Source: Nitrospira sp.
GTDB lineage: Bacteria; Nitrospirota; Nitrospiria; Nitrospirales; Nitrospiraceae
DNA: 64,000 bases
NCBI GenBank assembly: GCA_030123565.1
Contig: CP126122.1
Span: forward strand, 1,127,001-1,191,000
Direction: 5' to 3'
A program made the position numbers and the translations under genes. Below the pieces are notes generated by a model. It was given only the letters and a program-made list of their open reading frames with translations. It searched no databases and was not told the DNA's origin. Below are positions 26,007-36,544 of the stretch, in pieces. Positions within the stretch are counted from its first letter, which is position 1, and each line of letters starts with the position of its first letter.

Positions 26007-27446
26007 ATGTTGCAGGAGATGTCCTTTGTGAGAACAGACTACGATTTTGATCTATTGTGCATCGGCAGCGGTCCAGACGCTCAGCGTGCGGCGGTTCAAG
26101 CAGCCAAGCTCGGGAAGCGGGTGGCCGTTGTGGAGAAGCGCCCCTCGGTGGAAGGCGTCTATCTGGACATGGGCACGATCCCGAGCAAGACCTTTCGCGA
26201 AGCCGTTTGTTGTTTCTTGCAAGGCAACGGCTCGTTCGGCCGCTGCCAGGTATTCCGCTCCGAGTCAGAGCGGGCGCACCGTCTTTCCGTGGAGGAACTC
26301 CTCCATCGTGTGAGGATAATCGGCCGTCGTGAGTCGGAGGTGATGGAACAGCAATTGTGTCGGAATGACGTTCGACTGATCCGGGGGGAGGTGGCGTTTG
26401 TCGATCCACATACGCTGCTCGTGTCCTCCGGCGAGGGGCGGCGTACCGTGACGGTGGAGAACATTGTGATTGCCGTGGGCACGTATCCGGCTTCGCCTCC
26501 CGGCGTACCGGCCGATGGAGACACCATCCTCACCAGCGATGATCTGGCGCAACTCAGGCGGCTGCCGAAGAAGCTCCTCGTTGTCGGAGGAGGCATCAAC
26601 GGAATCGAGTATGCATCGATGTTTGCGGCCCTGCAGATCGAGGTGATCCTGGTGGATAAGCGCGAGCGGCTCCTGGAATTTCTCGATTCTGAGGCGGTCG
26701 GTGAACTGATGCATCAGATGAGAAAGCAACGGGTCACGTTTCGCCTGGGGGAAGCCGTCGAACGGCTGGAGGTCACCTCCGGCAGCCCGCGTCAGGCGGT
26801 CGTGTATTTGGAATCAGGAAAATCGATCATCGCCGATCAGATCCTTTTTTTGGTCGGACGGATCGGTGCCACCCGCCGGCTCAACCTCGAGGCCGTGGGG
26901 CTCAAGCCAGATGAGCGGGGGCGGCTGGCCGTGGACCGGCAGTTCAGAACGACGGTGCCGCATATTTTTGCGGTCGGCGACGTCATCGGGTACCCGAGCC
27001 TGGCCTCCACCTCGTTCTCGCAGGGTGGACTTGCAGCCTGTTACGCGTTCAGTGTGGAAACGGGACCCATGGTTGAGCACCTCCCGATCGGCATCTATGC
27101 CCTGCCGGAGGTTTCGGCGATCGGCCCGCCGGAACATGAATTGATGCAGAAGAAAATCCCGTATGTGACCGGCATTGCGCGATACCGAGACCTCGCACGA
27201 AGACAATTCCTTGGAGACGACAGCGGCTTTCTCAAGTTGCTCTTCCATCGTGAGGATCACCGGTTACTGGGGGTCCATGTCGTGGGACCCGGCGCCACGG
27301 AACTGGTCCACATCGGGCAGGCCGTCTTGGAGTTGGGCGGCGGACTCCAGTCCTTCCTGCGGGCGGTATTCAATTATCCCAAGTTGGCGGAGTGCTACAA
27401 GGTTGCGGCGCTCGATGCATTCAATAAGCTGTCCCATACTCTGTAA
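26007..27446 (+). CDS. sthA: Soluble pyridine nucleotide transhydrogenase-like flavoprotein
   Basis: A 479-residue flavoprotein of the disulfide-reductase fold, most like SthA/UdhA, which exchanges reducing equivalents between NAD(H) and NADP(H). The FAD site is LLCIGSGPDAQRAAVQAAKL, the NAD site KLLVVGGGINGIEYASMFAA, the second FAD contact HIFAVGDVIGYPSLASTSF. The active-site helix reads VYLDMGTIPSKTFREAV: the paired Cys of lipoamide dehydrogenases is absent, as is usual in SthA, and even the GG-CxxxG lead-in is altered. GTG 26028 is an alternative start. It is followed after 17 bases by the Rieske gene; with zwf and gnd nearby, NADPH balancing is a reasonable role. Confidence 0.85.
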   Translation: MLQEMSFVRTDYDFDLLCIGSGPDAQRAAVQAAKLGKRVAVVEKRPSVEGVYLDMGTIPSKTFREAVCCFLQGNGSFGRCQVFRSESERAHRLSVEELLHRVRIIGRRESEVMEQQLCRNDVRLIRGEVAFVDPHTLLVSSGEGRRTVTVENIVIAVGTYPASPPGVPADGDTILTSDDLAQLRRLPKKLLVVGGGINGIEYASMFAALQIEVILVDKRERLLEFLDSEAVGELMHQMRKQRVTFRLGEAVERLEVTSGSPRQAVVYLESGKSIIADQILFLVGRIGATRRLNLEAVGLKPDERGRLAVDRQFRTTVPHIFAVGDVIGYPSLASTSFSQGGLAACYAFSVETGPMVEHLPIGIYALPEVSAIGPPEHELMQKKIPYVTGIARYRDLARRQFLGDDSGFLKLLFHREDHRLLGVHVVGPGATELVHIGQAVLELGGGLQSFLRAVFNYPKLAECYKVAALDAFNKLSHTL

Positions 27447-27462
27447 CCAGTGAAGGAGTTCG

Positions 27463-28011
27463 ATGACATTGCACGACGCGCAGCACGATGAAGAGCAGGT
27501 GGTCTCGACGCCGGTCGGACCTCGCCGGCGGTTCTTCGCCTGGGTCACCACGGCGGCCATGGGCGTCATCGGAATCGGCTTGGCGATCCCCCTCATCGGA
27601 TACGTGGTGGGTCCGGCCCTGAAGCGGCGCGCATCTCTTTGGAACGAGATCGGCCCGGTCGACCGTCTCCCTGCCGGTAAGCCTGAGGAGGTGGAGTTCG
27701 TGAATAGCGTCAAGGACGGCTGGCGCCGGGCGACGGTGAAGAAGGTCGTCTGGGCGATTAAGCAATCGTCAGGCACCGTCGTGGTCTTCTCCCCGATCTG
27801 TCCCCATTTGGGGTGCGGTTACCGATGGGACGGCGACGACAAGAAATTCAGGTGCCCCTGTCACGGCAGTGTCTATGACGTGACGGGAAAGGTGCTGGCG
27901 GGACCGGCTCCGCGGCCGCTGGACGTCTTGCCCTCCAAGGTGGAGCAGGGCCGACTCTGGGTCAAGTACCAGCAATATAAATCAGGCTTGGACCATCCGG
28001 TCGAACTGTGA
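27463..28011 (+). CDS. Rieske [2Fe-2S] protein of a bc-type complex
   Basis: A 182-residue protein with an N-terminal membrane anchor (FFAWVTTAAMGVIGIGLAIP, residues ~24-43) and a C-terminal Rieske domain. The cluster ligands are in CPHLGCGYRWDG and CPCHGSVYDVTG (Cys-His and Cys-His), followed by the Pro loop GPAPRPLDVLP. It would oxidise quinol in complex III. The frame is intact, but the cytochrome b gene 21 bases downstream is broken, so this subunit may have no partner unless another bc locus exists elsewhere. Confidence 0.92.
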   Translation: MTLHDAQHDEEQVVSTPVGPRRRFFAWVTTAAMGVIGIGLAIPLIGYVVGPALKRRASLWNEIGPVDRLPAGKPEEVEFVNSVKDGWRRATVKKVVWAIKQSSGTVVVFSPICPHLGCGYRWDGDDKKFRCPCHGSVYDVTGKVLAGPAPRPLDVLPSKVEQGRLWVKYQQYKSGLDHPVEL

Positions 28012-28032
28012 CGGTCGTCGGAAAGCGAGCGC

Positions 28033-29026
28033 ATGGCGCAGAAACTCTATAACTGGTTCGATGCCCGGCTGAAGCTGCAGCCGCTCGGCCACACGTTGCT
28101 GGATGAACCGATTCCCGGCGGTGCCAGCTGGATCTATGTGTTCGGGTCCGCCACCCTCTTCCTGTTCTGCTTGCAAGCCACGACGGGCATGTTTTTCGCG
28201 CTCCATCCCCTGTTTTTACCGGTCTTAATCGTCGGCGGGATCTTGCTGCACCTGTTCATTCTCCGACGGGTCGGTCCGGCAGGTCCGTGGAACGTGGAGG
28301 CAGCGTGGCAGAGAAGCGAGACGTTTTATCCCCCCCAAGTCTACATGGATGCAATGGTGATGTTGAGCCTGTTCCTGTCACACCTTCATGCCGGTTCCGG
28401 AATGGTACTTTCTCTTCTTCTATCAATTTCTGAAATACGTGTCCGGACCGTTGGAACCGTTGGCCACCTGGATCCTGCCGATCGTCTTCGTCATCGACCC
28501 GCTGTTGCTGCCGATCTTGAATCGGAACCAGGATCGGCGGCCGCGGTCGTGTCCGGTAGCGATGCTGGTCGGAGTCTTCTTTATGGTGGTCATGTTTGCG
28601 TTGCTAGGGATCTCGAGCAGGGATCTGCGGGCGGTGCCGAAGCTCGATCGGTCCGTGGCGCGCGGGAAGTCCTTCTTCACTCGGAGCCATTACATGGGTT
28701 GTCATAGCCTGCATGGAGAAGGGCGGAAGATGGGACCGGATCGGTCTTACGTGGGAACTCGAAGGTCTGATCGTGAGTGGCACATTCGCCATCTCACGGA
28801 CCCCGCATCCATTTCGCTCGGGTCCATCATGCCAAAATTTCTCCTCTCCGACCGCGAGATCAACGACTTGGCCGGCTATCTCTTGAGTCTGAAGGGCGTG
28901 GCCGCTACATCGACGAAAGGAACAATTGGCACAGGCGGAACAGCATACGCACTGTTGCCGCATGTCGACGCCGCGCGGTCATGTCTGGTCTGTGGTGAGG
29001 CTGAAGAAAGGAAGGCGCAGATATGA
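28033..29026 (+). pseudogene. Cytochrome b / cytochrome c fusion subunit of a bc complex, decayed
   Basis: Three independent lesions are visible. First, the b-type part jumps from FCLQATTGMFFAL to HPLFLPVLIVGGILLHL: the segment holding helices B and C and one pair of heme-b histidines is missing in frame. Second, after YPPQVYMDAMVMLSLFLSHL the frame shifts, and the expected MPVPEWYFLFFYQFLKYVSG continues in another frame from 28388. Third, the fused cytochrome c domain reads TRSHYMGCHSLHGEG, Tyr replacing the first Cys of CxxCH, while SIMPKF (Met ligand) is kept. The gene begins at ATG 28033 and ends at 29026, overlapping the next gene by four bases. It cannot encode a working cytochrome. Confidence 0.88.
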
Positions 29027-29388
29027 ATCACGGCAGGCTGAGCACGGTCCTGTTGATCTCGCTGGTGTCCTATTCGGCCACTGTGCCCGCGCAGTCGCTG
29101 GGGTCGGACAGTACGCATCATCCAACGCCTTCGGGAGCATCCGCCATGGCACGCGTACCGGAGAGTTCCTGGGAGATGTGGCTCACCCATGGAGAACGTG
29201 ACTTCACGCCTGAGTCGCACGTTCCACCGCACAGCTCTGACCTAGGCAAGGAGACAGCGCCGCTCTCTCCCCCTATAGGCCAGGGATTCGGGTTGATCGG
29301 ACTGGAAGGAAGCCACAGTCCATCAGAGCTTCGATCGAATAGCGAAACCGATTTCAGCGGGACAGTCGCCGATAGGAATAGGCGATAG
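29023..29388 (+). CDS. Secreted protein of unknown function
   Basis: A 121-residue product whose ATG overlaps the stop of the cytochrome pseudogene (ATGA). The signal peptide is LSTVLLISLVSYSATVPAQS, with cleavage likely after PAQ. The mature part is short and Pro/Ser-rich, with WEMWLTHGERDFTPESH and PLSPPIGQGFGLIGLEG. No family is recognised. It probably belonged to the same transcript as the bc genes. Confidence 0.5.
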   Translation: MNHGRLSTVLLISLVSYSATVPAQSLGSDSTHHPTPSGASAMARVPESSWEMWLTHGERDFTPESHVPPHSSDLGKETAPLSPPIGQGFGLIGLEGSHSPSELRSNSETDFSGTVADRNRR

Positions 29389-29480
29389 GACCATCGCCGG
29401 CCCTCGCAATCAGGGGGATCAATACCAACCATGCAGATCATGTTTCTGAAACATGCGCAGCTGGATGTGACAAGGCAGGA

Positions 29481-30500
29481 ATGCATCGTGAATTTCCAAG
29501 GGTTCGACAAGCAGACAATCAGGCGGTTCTGCCGGTGATGGTATGGCAAGGGGCAAGCGCTACGGCCGATCAGGATCGTGGGAACCCACCTGAACGGAGG
29601 GTTCGACTATGGGTGCTGTCCGGCGTGATGGCCATGATCGTAGCAGGATGTGGCACGGCTCCAGGCCATCTAGCGCCGGTCGAATCGGCGGTGATGTACG
29701 CATCGTCACGTAGTATGTCCAGCTTAGAATCGGACGGGGCCTCTCTGCCGGCGGGGGCTGTTGCTTTGTCTGACCAGGAATCGGATCGTGACGAATACGA
29801 CGATCCTTTCGCAGAACGTGACGAGACGATGCCGATGGAAGAGAACGATCCCTGGGAACCGTTCAATGCTGTGATGTTTGAATTCAACCGGAAGGTGGAC
29901 AAGTACGCGCTGAAGCCTGTGGCACAAGCCTATAACGTGGTGTTGCCCGACGCGGTGCAAGTCGGCATCGACAACTTCTTCCATCATGTCCGCTTTGTGC
30001 CGCGGTTTATGAACAATCTGCTCCAGGCCAAGGTCACGGGTGCAGGGATCGAAATGGGACGCTTCTTCATCAACAGCACCCTGGGCATCGGTGGATTCTT
30101 CGACCCGGCGAAGCACTGGTGGGATTTGAGCACTCCTGATGAAGACGCCGGCCAGACGCTGGGGGTCTATGGGGTGAAACCCGGTCCCTACCTGGTGTTG
30201 CCGTTCCTCCCACCGCTGAGCCTGCGGGATGGCATCGGGTACGTGATGGATCTGGCGCTTGACCCGATCAACTGGTTGGTCTTTCCTATCATCGAAGTGA
30301 ACCACATCCCCTCCATCGTGGCGCATAAGAATCGAGCCACATCCACGATTGCGCAATTCGGAACCCGAGTCGGGATGATTACGAACGACCGGTCCCTCAA
30401 TCTGGAGAAGTTCCAAGGAGTGGAAGAAGCCACGCTCGACCTATATGCGGCGGTTCGTAGCGCCTACTGGCAAAAGCGAACGAGGGCGGTTCGAGAGTGA
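29481..30500 (+). CDS. mlaA: MlaA (VacJ)-family outer-membrane lipoprotein
   Basis: A frame of 339 residues with a lipoprotein signal (VLSGVMAMIVAGCGTAPG, lipobox VAGC); the true start may be ATG 29538. The MlaA domain follows an acidic linker: NDPWEPFNAVMFEFNRKVDK, YNVVLPDAVQVGIDNFFHHV, RFFINSTLGIGGFFDPA and YLVLPFLPPLSLRDGIGYVM. MlaA extracts phospholipids from the outer leaflet of the outer membrane and passes them to MlaC/MlaFEDB, none of which is in the window. It implies a diderm cell. It is followed after 48 bases by a sugar nucleotidyltransferase. Confidence 0.92.
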   Translation: MHREFPRVRQADNQAVLPVMVWQGASATADQDRGNPPERRVRLWVLSGVMAMIVAGCGTAPGHLAPVESAVMYASSRSMSSLESDGASLPAGAVALSDQESDRDEYDDPFAERDETMPMEENDPWEPFNAVMFEFNRKVDKYALKPVAQAYNVVLPDAVQVGIDNFFHHVRFVPRFMNNLLQAKVTGAGIEMGRFFINSTLGIGGFFDPAKHWWDLSTPDEDAGQTLGVYGVKPGPYLVLPFLPPLSLRDGIGYVMDLALDPINWLVFPIIEVNHIPSIVAHKNRATSTIAQFGTRVGMITNDRSLNLEKFQGVEEATLDLYAAVRSAYWQKRTRAVRE

Positions 30501-30548
30501 GTGACGAGGGCTACATTCCATGCGAGGCAGTGTGGGAAGGAGGGGCTT

Positions 30549-31535
30549 ATGAAGACCAGTAACAACAAGCAGAAACTGTGGTCGATCGTCTTGGCCGGAG
30601 GGGAAGGCACGCGCGTGGGATCCTTCGTGCATCGCTGGTTGGGCCGACCAAGGCCGAAACAATTCTGCACCTTTGTCGGCACGCGCTCCTTGTTCCAGCA
30701 TACCGTGGATCGCGCGGCACGCCTCACACCCGCAGTGCAGTCCATTCTGGTTATTGCTCAGACCCATCGTCAAGAGGCTATGACACAACTGGACGGACGC
30801 GGGGTCGGGACCGTGTTGTTTCAACCTGCCAATCGGGATACGGGAGCTGGCGTGTTTCTCCCCTTGACCTACCTGCTGAATCGGGATCCTCTGGCGACCG
30901 TGATCGTCTATCCGTCCGACCACTTCGTCTACCCGGAAGAGCGGTTCCTCGACAACATACGGGAGGCGGTTCCGATTGCCGAGCGGTTGCATGATCGAAT
31001 CGTCCTGCTGGGTGTGGCACCGGACCGTCTCGAGTTGGACTACGGCTGGATTCTACCAGGGGACCCACTGGCCATCGCGGGAATGAAGCCGGTCCTGGCC
31101 GTCAGAAAGTTCGTCGAGAAGCCCACGGCGCAAGAGGCCGATGAGGCCCTGGCGAACAATGCCCTATGGAACACCATGGTGATCGTTGCGAAGGTGGAGA
31201 CACTGTGGAAACTGGGCCAACAGCGTTTTCCCGAACTGATCGAGCGGTTCGAACGACTCGGTCGTGCCATCGGCACCTCGGAGGAGGCCCGTGTCTTGGA
31301 AGCGATCTATCAGACTATGCCGACCAGGAATTTTTCTTCTGATCTCCTCCAGCATGTGCCGGACCGTGTGGCAGTCACTGAGCTCACGAATGCACTGTGG
31401 AGTGATTGGGGAAGGCCGGAACGCATCACGGAGGCGCTGCGCCGGATCGGCCGCACACCGGCCTTTCCCTTGGAGGCACTTGGCAGCCCATTTGCGCCAA
31501 TTCCCATTGAGAATGGGGCCGTAGCGAGGGCCTGA
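30549..31535 (+). CDS. Mannose-1-phosphate guanylyltransferase-like nucleotidyltransferase
   Basis: A 328-residue protein from ATG 30549 (AAGGAGG upstream; the frame opens earlier at 30501). The pyrophosphorylase signature is SIVLAGGEGTRVGSFVHRWL with KQFCTF after it. The nucleotide/sugar motifs PANRDTGAGVFLPL, VIVYPSDHFVYPEE and RKFVEKPTAQEADE match the GDP-mannose type. The C-terminal phosphomannose isomerase domain of two-domain ManC is absent. The family makes NDP-sugars for surface polysaccharides; GDP-mannose is the likely product but is not proved. It leads into the pentose phosphate genes on the same strand. Confidence 0.85.
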   Translation: MKTSNNKQKLWSIVLAGGEGTRVGSFVHRWLGRPRPKQFCTFVGTRSLFQHTVDRAARLTPAVQSILVIAQTHRQEAMTQLDGRGVGTVLFQPANRDTGAGVFLPLTYLLNRDPLATVIVYPSDHFVYPEERFLDNIREAVPIAERLHDRIVLLGVAPDRLELDYGWILPGDPLAIAGMKPVLAVRKFVEKPTAQEADEALANNALWNTMVIVAKVETLWKLGQQRFPELIERFERLGRAIGTSEEARVLEAIYQTMPTRNFSSDLLQHVPDRVAVTELTNALWSDWGRPERITEALRRIGRTPAFPLEALGSPFAPIPIENGAVARA

Positions 31536-31613
31536 ACACAACATAGCAATCGTCTGTGCGACGTGAAGAATTGCTCAGGGCAGGATGCCAACAGCGAAGG
31601 GGTAGAAGTCACG

Positions 31614-32070
31614 ATGAGAATCCCACGGATCGACAAGCAATGTATCAACACCATCCGGACCCTGTCGGATGGATGCGGTCCAACGGGCGAATTCCGGCCA
31701 TCCTGGCGCGGCGATGGCCCTGACGCCGGTGGTGTACGGTCTGTGGCAGCATTTTTTACGGTTCGATCCCCAGGATCCCATCTGGCCCAATCGCAATCGG
31801 TTCATGCTCTCGATCGGGCATGCCTCCATGTTGCTCTATTCGCTGCTGCATCTTCGCGGCGTGAAGTCCGTCAACCCCCAGTACGAAACGGTGGGCTCGC
31901 CGTCGGTCACGTTGTACGACATCAAGACGTTTCGGCAGCTGGCCGGAACGAGCATCGGCATGAACACATTCGGCGCCTCGGCGCCCTTGAAAGCATTGCA
32001 GAAGAAGTTCGGGTTTACCCTGGATCACGTCATGGCGGCGGTCAAGGCACGATTGGCAACCGGCCGGTAA
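31614..32070 (+). pseudogene. Transketolase relic with a frameshift and a large internal deletion
   Basis: The frame from ATG 31614 gives a transketolase N-terminus (DKQCINTIRTLS), then one extra G at about 31667 shifts the frame. MDAVQRANSGHPGAAMALTP continues from 31669 through [20 protein letters not shown] and VTLYDIKTFRQLAG. The sequence then jumps to SIGMNTFGASAPLKALQKKF, which is the extreme C-terminus of transketolase. About 500 residues, including most of the ThDP site, are gone. It sits where a tkt gene is expected in the operon; an intact copy is at 60525-62657. Confidence 0.9.
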
Positions 32071-32131
32071 CGTGACCCGCAGCCGGGACGACACTGTCGG
32101 TCAACCGACGCACCACGCGCAAGGAGATGCC

Positions 32132-35029
32132 ATGACGCACGTCTCGCAGGTCAAGATCATGAATCCCGTTCGTGCCCTTCGGCTCTTCGGCCAGTCGGTC
32201 TGGTTGGATGACATCCGGCGGAGCTGCCTCACCAACGGGGCCCTGCAACGTCTGATCGACGACGAGGGCCTGGGCGGCGTGACGTCCAACCCCGCCATCT
32301 TCGAGCACGCCATCACCGGGAGTGCGGACTACGCCGAAGCCCTGAGCGCCCTCAGGCGAGAGCCCGGCCTGGATGCGAAGGCGCGCTACGAACGGGTGGC
32401 CATCGAGGATATCCAAGCCGCCGCCGACCTCCTGCAGCCGGTCTATCGCCACACGAACCGGCGCGACGGCTACGTGAGCCTGGAGGTCTCGCCCCAGGTG
32501 GCCCATGACACGCGGGGCACGCTCGATGAGGCGAAGCGATTGTGGGAGGCCGTCGGACGCGACAACCTGATGATCAAGGTGCCGGCCACGCCCGAGGGGA
32601 TTCCGGCGATCGTGCAACTACTCAGCAAGGGGATCAACGTCAACGTGACCCTCCTCTTCGCGCAGGAGACCTATGTAGGGGTTGCCGAGGCCTATCTCAT
32701 GGGCCTGGAACAGTTGGCGGCGCGGGGTGGCGACGTGGGCCGCGTGGCGAGTGTGGCCAGCTTCTTCGTCAGCCGCATCGATACGGCGGCGGATGCGGCC
32801 ATTGCCGAACGTCTCAAGACCTCCACGGATGAGCGGGCACGGGCTCTGCTCAGGAGTCTCCTGGGAAAGGTGGCCGTGGCGAACGCCAAGCTGGCCTATC
32901 AACGGTACCGGGCCCTGTTCTCCGGCCCACGCTGGGAGGCGCTCGCCAGGCGGGGGGCGATGACGCAACGGCTGCTCTGGGCCAGTACCGGCACCAAGAA
33001 TCCCCAGTATCGCGATGTACTGTATGTGGAGGAACTGATCGGTCCCGACACGGTCAACACGATGCCGCCGGCGACGCTCGAGGCCTTTCATGACCACGGC
33101 CGTCCCGAGAGTCGGCTGACTGCCGAGGTCGAGGAGGCGAAGGCCGTCCTGCTCGCGCTGGAGCAGGCGGGACTCTCGCTCAACGCGATCACCGACCGGC
33201 TGTTGGCGGAGGGGGTGCACTCGTTCAGGAAGGCCTTCGACCAACTCCTGGTCGCCGTCGAGCAGCAGGCCAAGGGGGACGATTCTGGTCGACTCAACGG
33301 CTGTTCGTACCGGCTGCCGGAAACCGTGGCTGCCGAGGTGCAGGCTTCTCTCACGGTATGGCGCGATGCCGACAGGGTGCGCCGGCTGTGGAATCGCGAT
33401 CCGTCCCTCTGGACCGATGGGGACGAACACCGATGGCTCGGGTGGTTGGATATCACCGATCAACAATTGGCCCATTTGCCCCTGCTCACCAACCTCGCGG
33501 AAGAAACCTGGCGTCGGGGGTTTACCCACGCCCTGCTGTTGGGGATGGGCGGGTCGAGCCTCTGTCCCGAAGTCCTGAAGACGACATTCGGCAAACAAGC
33601 GGGGTATCCGGACCTGTACGTGCTCGATTCGACGGATCCAGCCCAGATCCGAGCGGTCGAGCAACAGCTCCAGCTGGCGACCACCCTCTTCATCGTGTCG
33701 AGCAAGTCCGGGAGCACCTTGGAGCCGATGATCCTGAAACAATATTTCTTCGAGCGGGTGCAGCGTCTCGTCGGGGCCAAAGCCGCCGTGCGGCAGTTCA
33801 TCGCGATCACGGATCCCGGCTCGGCCTTGCAACAGGCCGCCGAGACGCACGAGTTCCGGCATCTCTATTTCGGGGTCCCCACGATCGGGGGCCGGTATTC
33901 GGCCCTGTCGAATTTCGGCATGGTGCCGGCGGCCGTCATGGGGCTGGACCTCGCGCCGTTGCTCGAACGCGCGGAGGAAATGGTGGAGGCCTGTTTTCCC
34001 TCGGTCCCGGTCCAGGAGAATCCCGGCCTGGTGCTCGGCACGATTCTCGGGGTGTTCGCCAAACAGGGCCGCGACAAGGTGACGATCGTGGCGTCGCCCC
34101 GTTTGGCATCGTTCGGCGCCTGGCTCGAACAGCTCCTGGCCGAGTCGACCGGCAAAGAAGGCAAGGGCCTCATTCCCGTCGATCGTGAAGCGGTCGGAGA
34201 TCCCACGGTCTATGGATCGGATCGCCTGTTCCTGTACCTCCGGTTGCAGGATGCACCGGAGAAGAGTCAAGACGAGGCGGTTGACAGGCTTGAGCAGGCG
34301 GGCCATCCGGTGGTCCGGATCTCGGTGGGCGAGCTCTATGACCTGGGGCAGGAATTCTTCCGCTGGGAATTTGCCACGGCGGTGGCGGGATCGGTCCTGG
34401 CGCTCAATCCCTTTGACCAGCCGGACGTAGAGGCGAGCAAATTGGCGACCAAGCGGTTGACGGCGGAGTATGAACGAACCGGGACCTTGCCTGCGGACAC
34501 TCCGATCGTCGAAGAGCAGGGGCTCAGCCTCTATGCCGATCCGCACTATGCCGCGGCGCTGCGTGTGGCGGCAGGGCCGACCCCGTCCGTCCGGGAGTAC
34601 CTGGCGGCCCATGTGAATCGCTTGACGGCCGGCGAGTATTTCGCGTTGCTGGCCTATCTCCAGATGAGCCCCGCGCATGAAGCGCAACTCCAGGCCCTAC
34701 GCCATTTGGTGCGGGACGTCAAACGTGTCGCGACCTGTTTGGGGTTCGGCCCTCGGTTCCTCCATTCCACTGGGCAAGCCTACAAGGGAGGGCCGAACAA
34801 CGGCCTCTTTCTCCAACTCACCTGTGAGGATGCGGCGGACCTTCCGGTGCCGGGACAACGGTACACGTTCGGCATCGTCAAGGCGGCACAGGCGCGCGGG
34901 GATTTTCAGGTCTTGGCGGAGCGGGGACGGCGGTTGCTGCGGGTCCATCTGGGCGTCGATGTCCAAGCGGGGCTGGCGACGCTGAAATCGGCGATGGAGC
35001 AGGCGTTGGCATGGGGGGACGGCCGATGA
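32132..35029 (+). CDS. Bifunctional transaldolase / glucose-6-phosphate isomerase
   Basis: A 965-residue fusion. Residues ~1-370 are transaldolase: [17 protein letters not shown] and the Schiff-base Lys in [16 protein letters not shown]. Residues ~390-940 are phosphoglucose isomerase: [37 protein letters not shown] and a late [15 protein letters not shown] segment. It joins the non-oxidative pentose phosphate branch to glycolysis. ATG 32132 with AAGGAG is preferred over the frame opening at 32072. The fusion is known in some other bacteria. It follows the transketolase relic by 62 bases and precedes zwf by 64 bases. Confidence 0.93.
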   Translation: MTHVSQVKIMNPVRALRLFGQSVWLDDIRRSCLTNGALQRLIDDEGLGGVTSNPAIFEHAITGSADYAEALSALRREPGLDAKARYERVAIEDIQAAADLLQPVYRHTNRRDGYVSLEVSPQVAHDTRGTLDEAKRLWEAVGRDNLMIKVPATPEGIPAIVQLLSKGINVNVTLLFAQETYVGVAEAYLMGLEQLAARGGDVGRVASVASFFVSRIDTAADAAIAERLKTSTDERARALLRSLLGKVAVANAKLAYQRYRALFSGPRWEALARRGAMTQRLLWASTGTKNPQYRDVLYVEELIGPDTVNTMPPATLEAFHDHGRPESRLTAEVEEAKAVLLALEQAGLSLNAITDRLLAEGVHSFRKAFDQLLVAVEQQAKGDDSGRLNGCSYRLPETVAAEVQASLTVWRDADRVRRLWNRDPSLWTDGDEHRWLGWLDITDQQLAHLPLLTNLAEETWRRGFTHALLLGMGGSSLCPEVLKTTFGKQAGYPDLYVLDSTDPAQIRAVEQQLQLATTLFIVSSKSGSTLEPMILKQYFFERVQRLVGAKAAVRQFIAITDPGSALQQAAETHEFRHLYFGVPTIGGRYSALSNFGMVPAAVMGLDLAPLLERAEEMVEACFPSVPVQENPGLVLGTILGVFAKQGRDKVTIVASPRLASFGAWLEQLLAESTGKEGKGLIPVDREAVGDPTVYGSDRLFLYLRLQDAPEKSQDEAVDRLEQAGHPVVRISVGELYDLGQEFFRWEFATAVAGSVLALNPFDQPDVEASKLATKRLTAEYERTGTLPADTPIVEEQGLSLYADPHYAAALRVAAGPTPSVREYLAAHVNRLTAGEYFALLAYLQMSPAHEAQLQALRHLVRDVKRVATCLGFGPRFLHSTGQAYKGGPNNGLFLQLTCEDAADLPVPGQRYTFGIVKAAQARGDFQVLAERGRRLLRVHLGVDVQAGLATLKSAMEQALAWGDGR

Positions 35030-35093
35030 GGTCGCGATCGGTACGACCGGCGCCGGAACGTCTTGTGATGCCGCATGGGGCCGGTGGGAGGAC

Positions 35094-36482
35094 ATGATGA
35101 CCGAGATTCGATCAGATGCGCTCGTCTTGTTCGGCGCCACAGGAGACTTAGCGTTCAAGAAGATCTTTCCGGCCTTGCAGGCCCTGGTCAAGCGGGGCCA
35201 TCTCACGGTGCCGGTGATCGGGGTGGCGAAGGGGAACCGCACTGTCGACGCGCTTCGGGATCGGGTCCGCGAGAGCCTCACACAGTTCGGCGGCGGGGTG
35301 GATGAGGCGGCCTTCACCAAGCTCGTGCAACTACTGCAATATGTGGACGGTGACTATCAAGAGGAACGGACCTTCACCAATCTGCGCCGGGCGCTCGGCA
35401 AGGTCCGTCATCCGCTCCATTACCTGGCGATCCCGCCGAGTGTGTTCCCCATCGCGGTCGAGGGGTTGGGCCAGTCCAGCTGCGCGCAGGGCGCCCGGGT
35501 GGTGGTCGAAAAACCGTTCGGGCGGGATCTCGCGTCGGCGCAGGCGTTGAACCGGACCTTGCACCGCATCTTCGACGAGTCGGCGATCTTTCGGATCGAC
35601 CATTACCTGGGCAAGGAATCGATCCAGAACCTCTTGTATTTTCGTTTCGCCAATTCGTTTCTCGAACCGATTTGGAATCGCGGCTATGTGGAAAGCGTGC
35701 AGATCACGATGGCGGAACGGTTCGGCCTGTCCGGCCGCGGACGGTTTTACGAAGAAACCGGGGCCCTGCGCGATGTGGTCCAGAACCATCTGCTGCAGGT
35801 CGTGGCGAACCTGGCGATGGAGCCGCCCATCAACGGAGCCGGAGAGGCGTTGCGGGACGAACGGATCAAAATCTTCAAGCGCATGAAACCGCTCACCGCG
35901 CAAACCCTGGTCCGCGGCCAGTTTCGCGGCTATCACCAGGAAGCCGGTGTGGCGGCCGATTCCACGGTCGAGACGTTCGCGTCGCTCCAGATCGAACTCG
36001 ATTCGTGGCGCTGGGCGGGGGTGCCGTTTTTTATTCGAACCGGCAAGTGTTTGCCGGTCACGGCCACGGAAGTCTTCGTGACCTTGAAGCGTCCGCCTCA
36101 GAACGTGTTCGGCGAAGCGCTGCAGTCGCAACGCAATTATGTCCGGTTCCGGCTCGGTCCCGATCGGGTGGCGGTGGCCATCGGAGCGCGCGCCAAGGTG
36201 CCGGGAGAAAAGATGATCGGGCGTGAGACGGAACTCTTCGTCTGCCACCAGCGGGGCGACGAGATGGGCGCCTACGAACGGTTGATCGGCGATGCCATGA
36301 TCGGCGATGCGTCGCTCTTCGCGCGGCAGGACGGCGTCGAGGCGTCATGGCGAGTCGTGGATCCGGTGCTGACGGCCCCTACGCCGGTCTCTGAATACGA
36401 GCCGGGCACCTGGGGGCCGGGCGAGTCCCAGACGTTGATCTCGCCGTTCGGCGGCTGGCAGAACCCGAAGGAACAGGAATGA
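35094..36482 (+). CDS. zwf: Glucose-6-phosphate 1-dehydrogenase
   Basis: A 462-residue G6PD catalysing the first oxidative step of the pentose phosphate pathway. The nucleotide-binding motif is [19 protein letters not shown] (the usual GASGDLA with Thr for Ser). The active-site peptide is [40 protein letters not shown] and [13 protein letters not shown] complete the family pattern. The start is one of two adjacent ATGs after GGGAGGAC. It ends overlapping an upstream candidate start of the next kinase gene, and belongs to the tal-pgi/zwf/kinase/gnd operon. Confidence 0.96.
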   Translation: MMTEIRSDALVLFGATGDLAFKKIFPALQALVKRGHLTVPVIGVAKGNRTVDALRDRVRESLTQFGGGVDEAAFTKLVQLLQYVDGDYQEERTFTNLRRALGKVRHPLHYLAIPPSVFPIAVEGLGQSSCAQGARVVVEKPFGRDLASAQALNRTLHRIFDESAIFRIDHYLGKESIQNLLYFRFANSFLEPIWNRGYVESVQITMAERFGLSGRGRFYEETGALRDVVQNHLLQVVANLAMEPPINGAGEALRDERIKIFKRMKPLTAQTLVRGQFRGYHQEAGVAADSTVETFASLQIELDSWRWAGVPFFIRTGKCLPVTATEVFVTLKRPPQNVFGEALQSQRNYVRFRLGPDRVAVAIGARAKVPGEKMIGRETELFVCHQRGDEMGAYERLIGDAMIGDASLFARQDGVEASWRVVDPVLTAPTPVSEYEPGTWGPGESQTLISPFGGWQNPKEQE

Positions 36483-36544
36483 CCCCCCGACGAATGAAGC
36501 GATCGCCTCGCCGTGCGATTTCTCGAACTGCCGCAGGACAGAAG

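Noticed and set aside
32618..34687. 689-codon minus-strand frame
   Set aside because: It is a shadow of the GC-rich tal-pgi gene; the plus strand gives all transaldolase and isomerase motifs.
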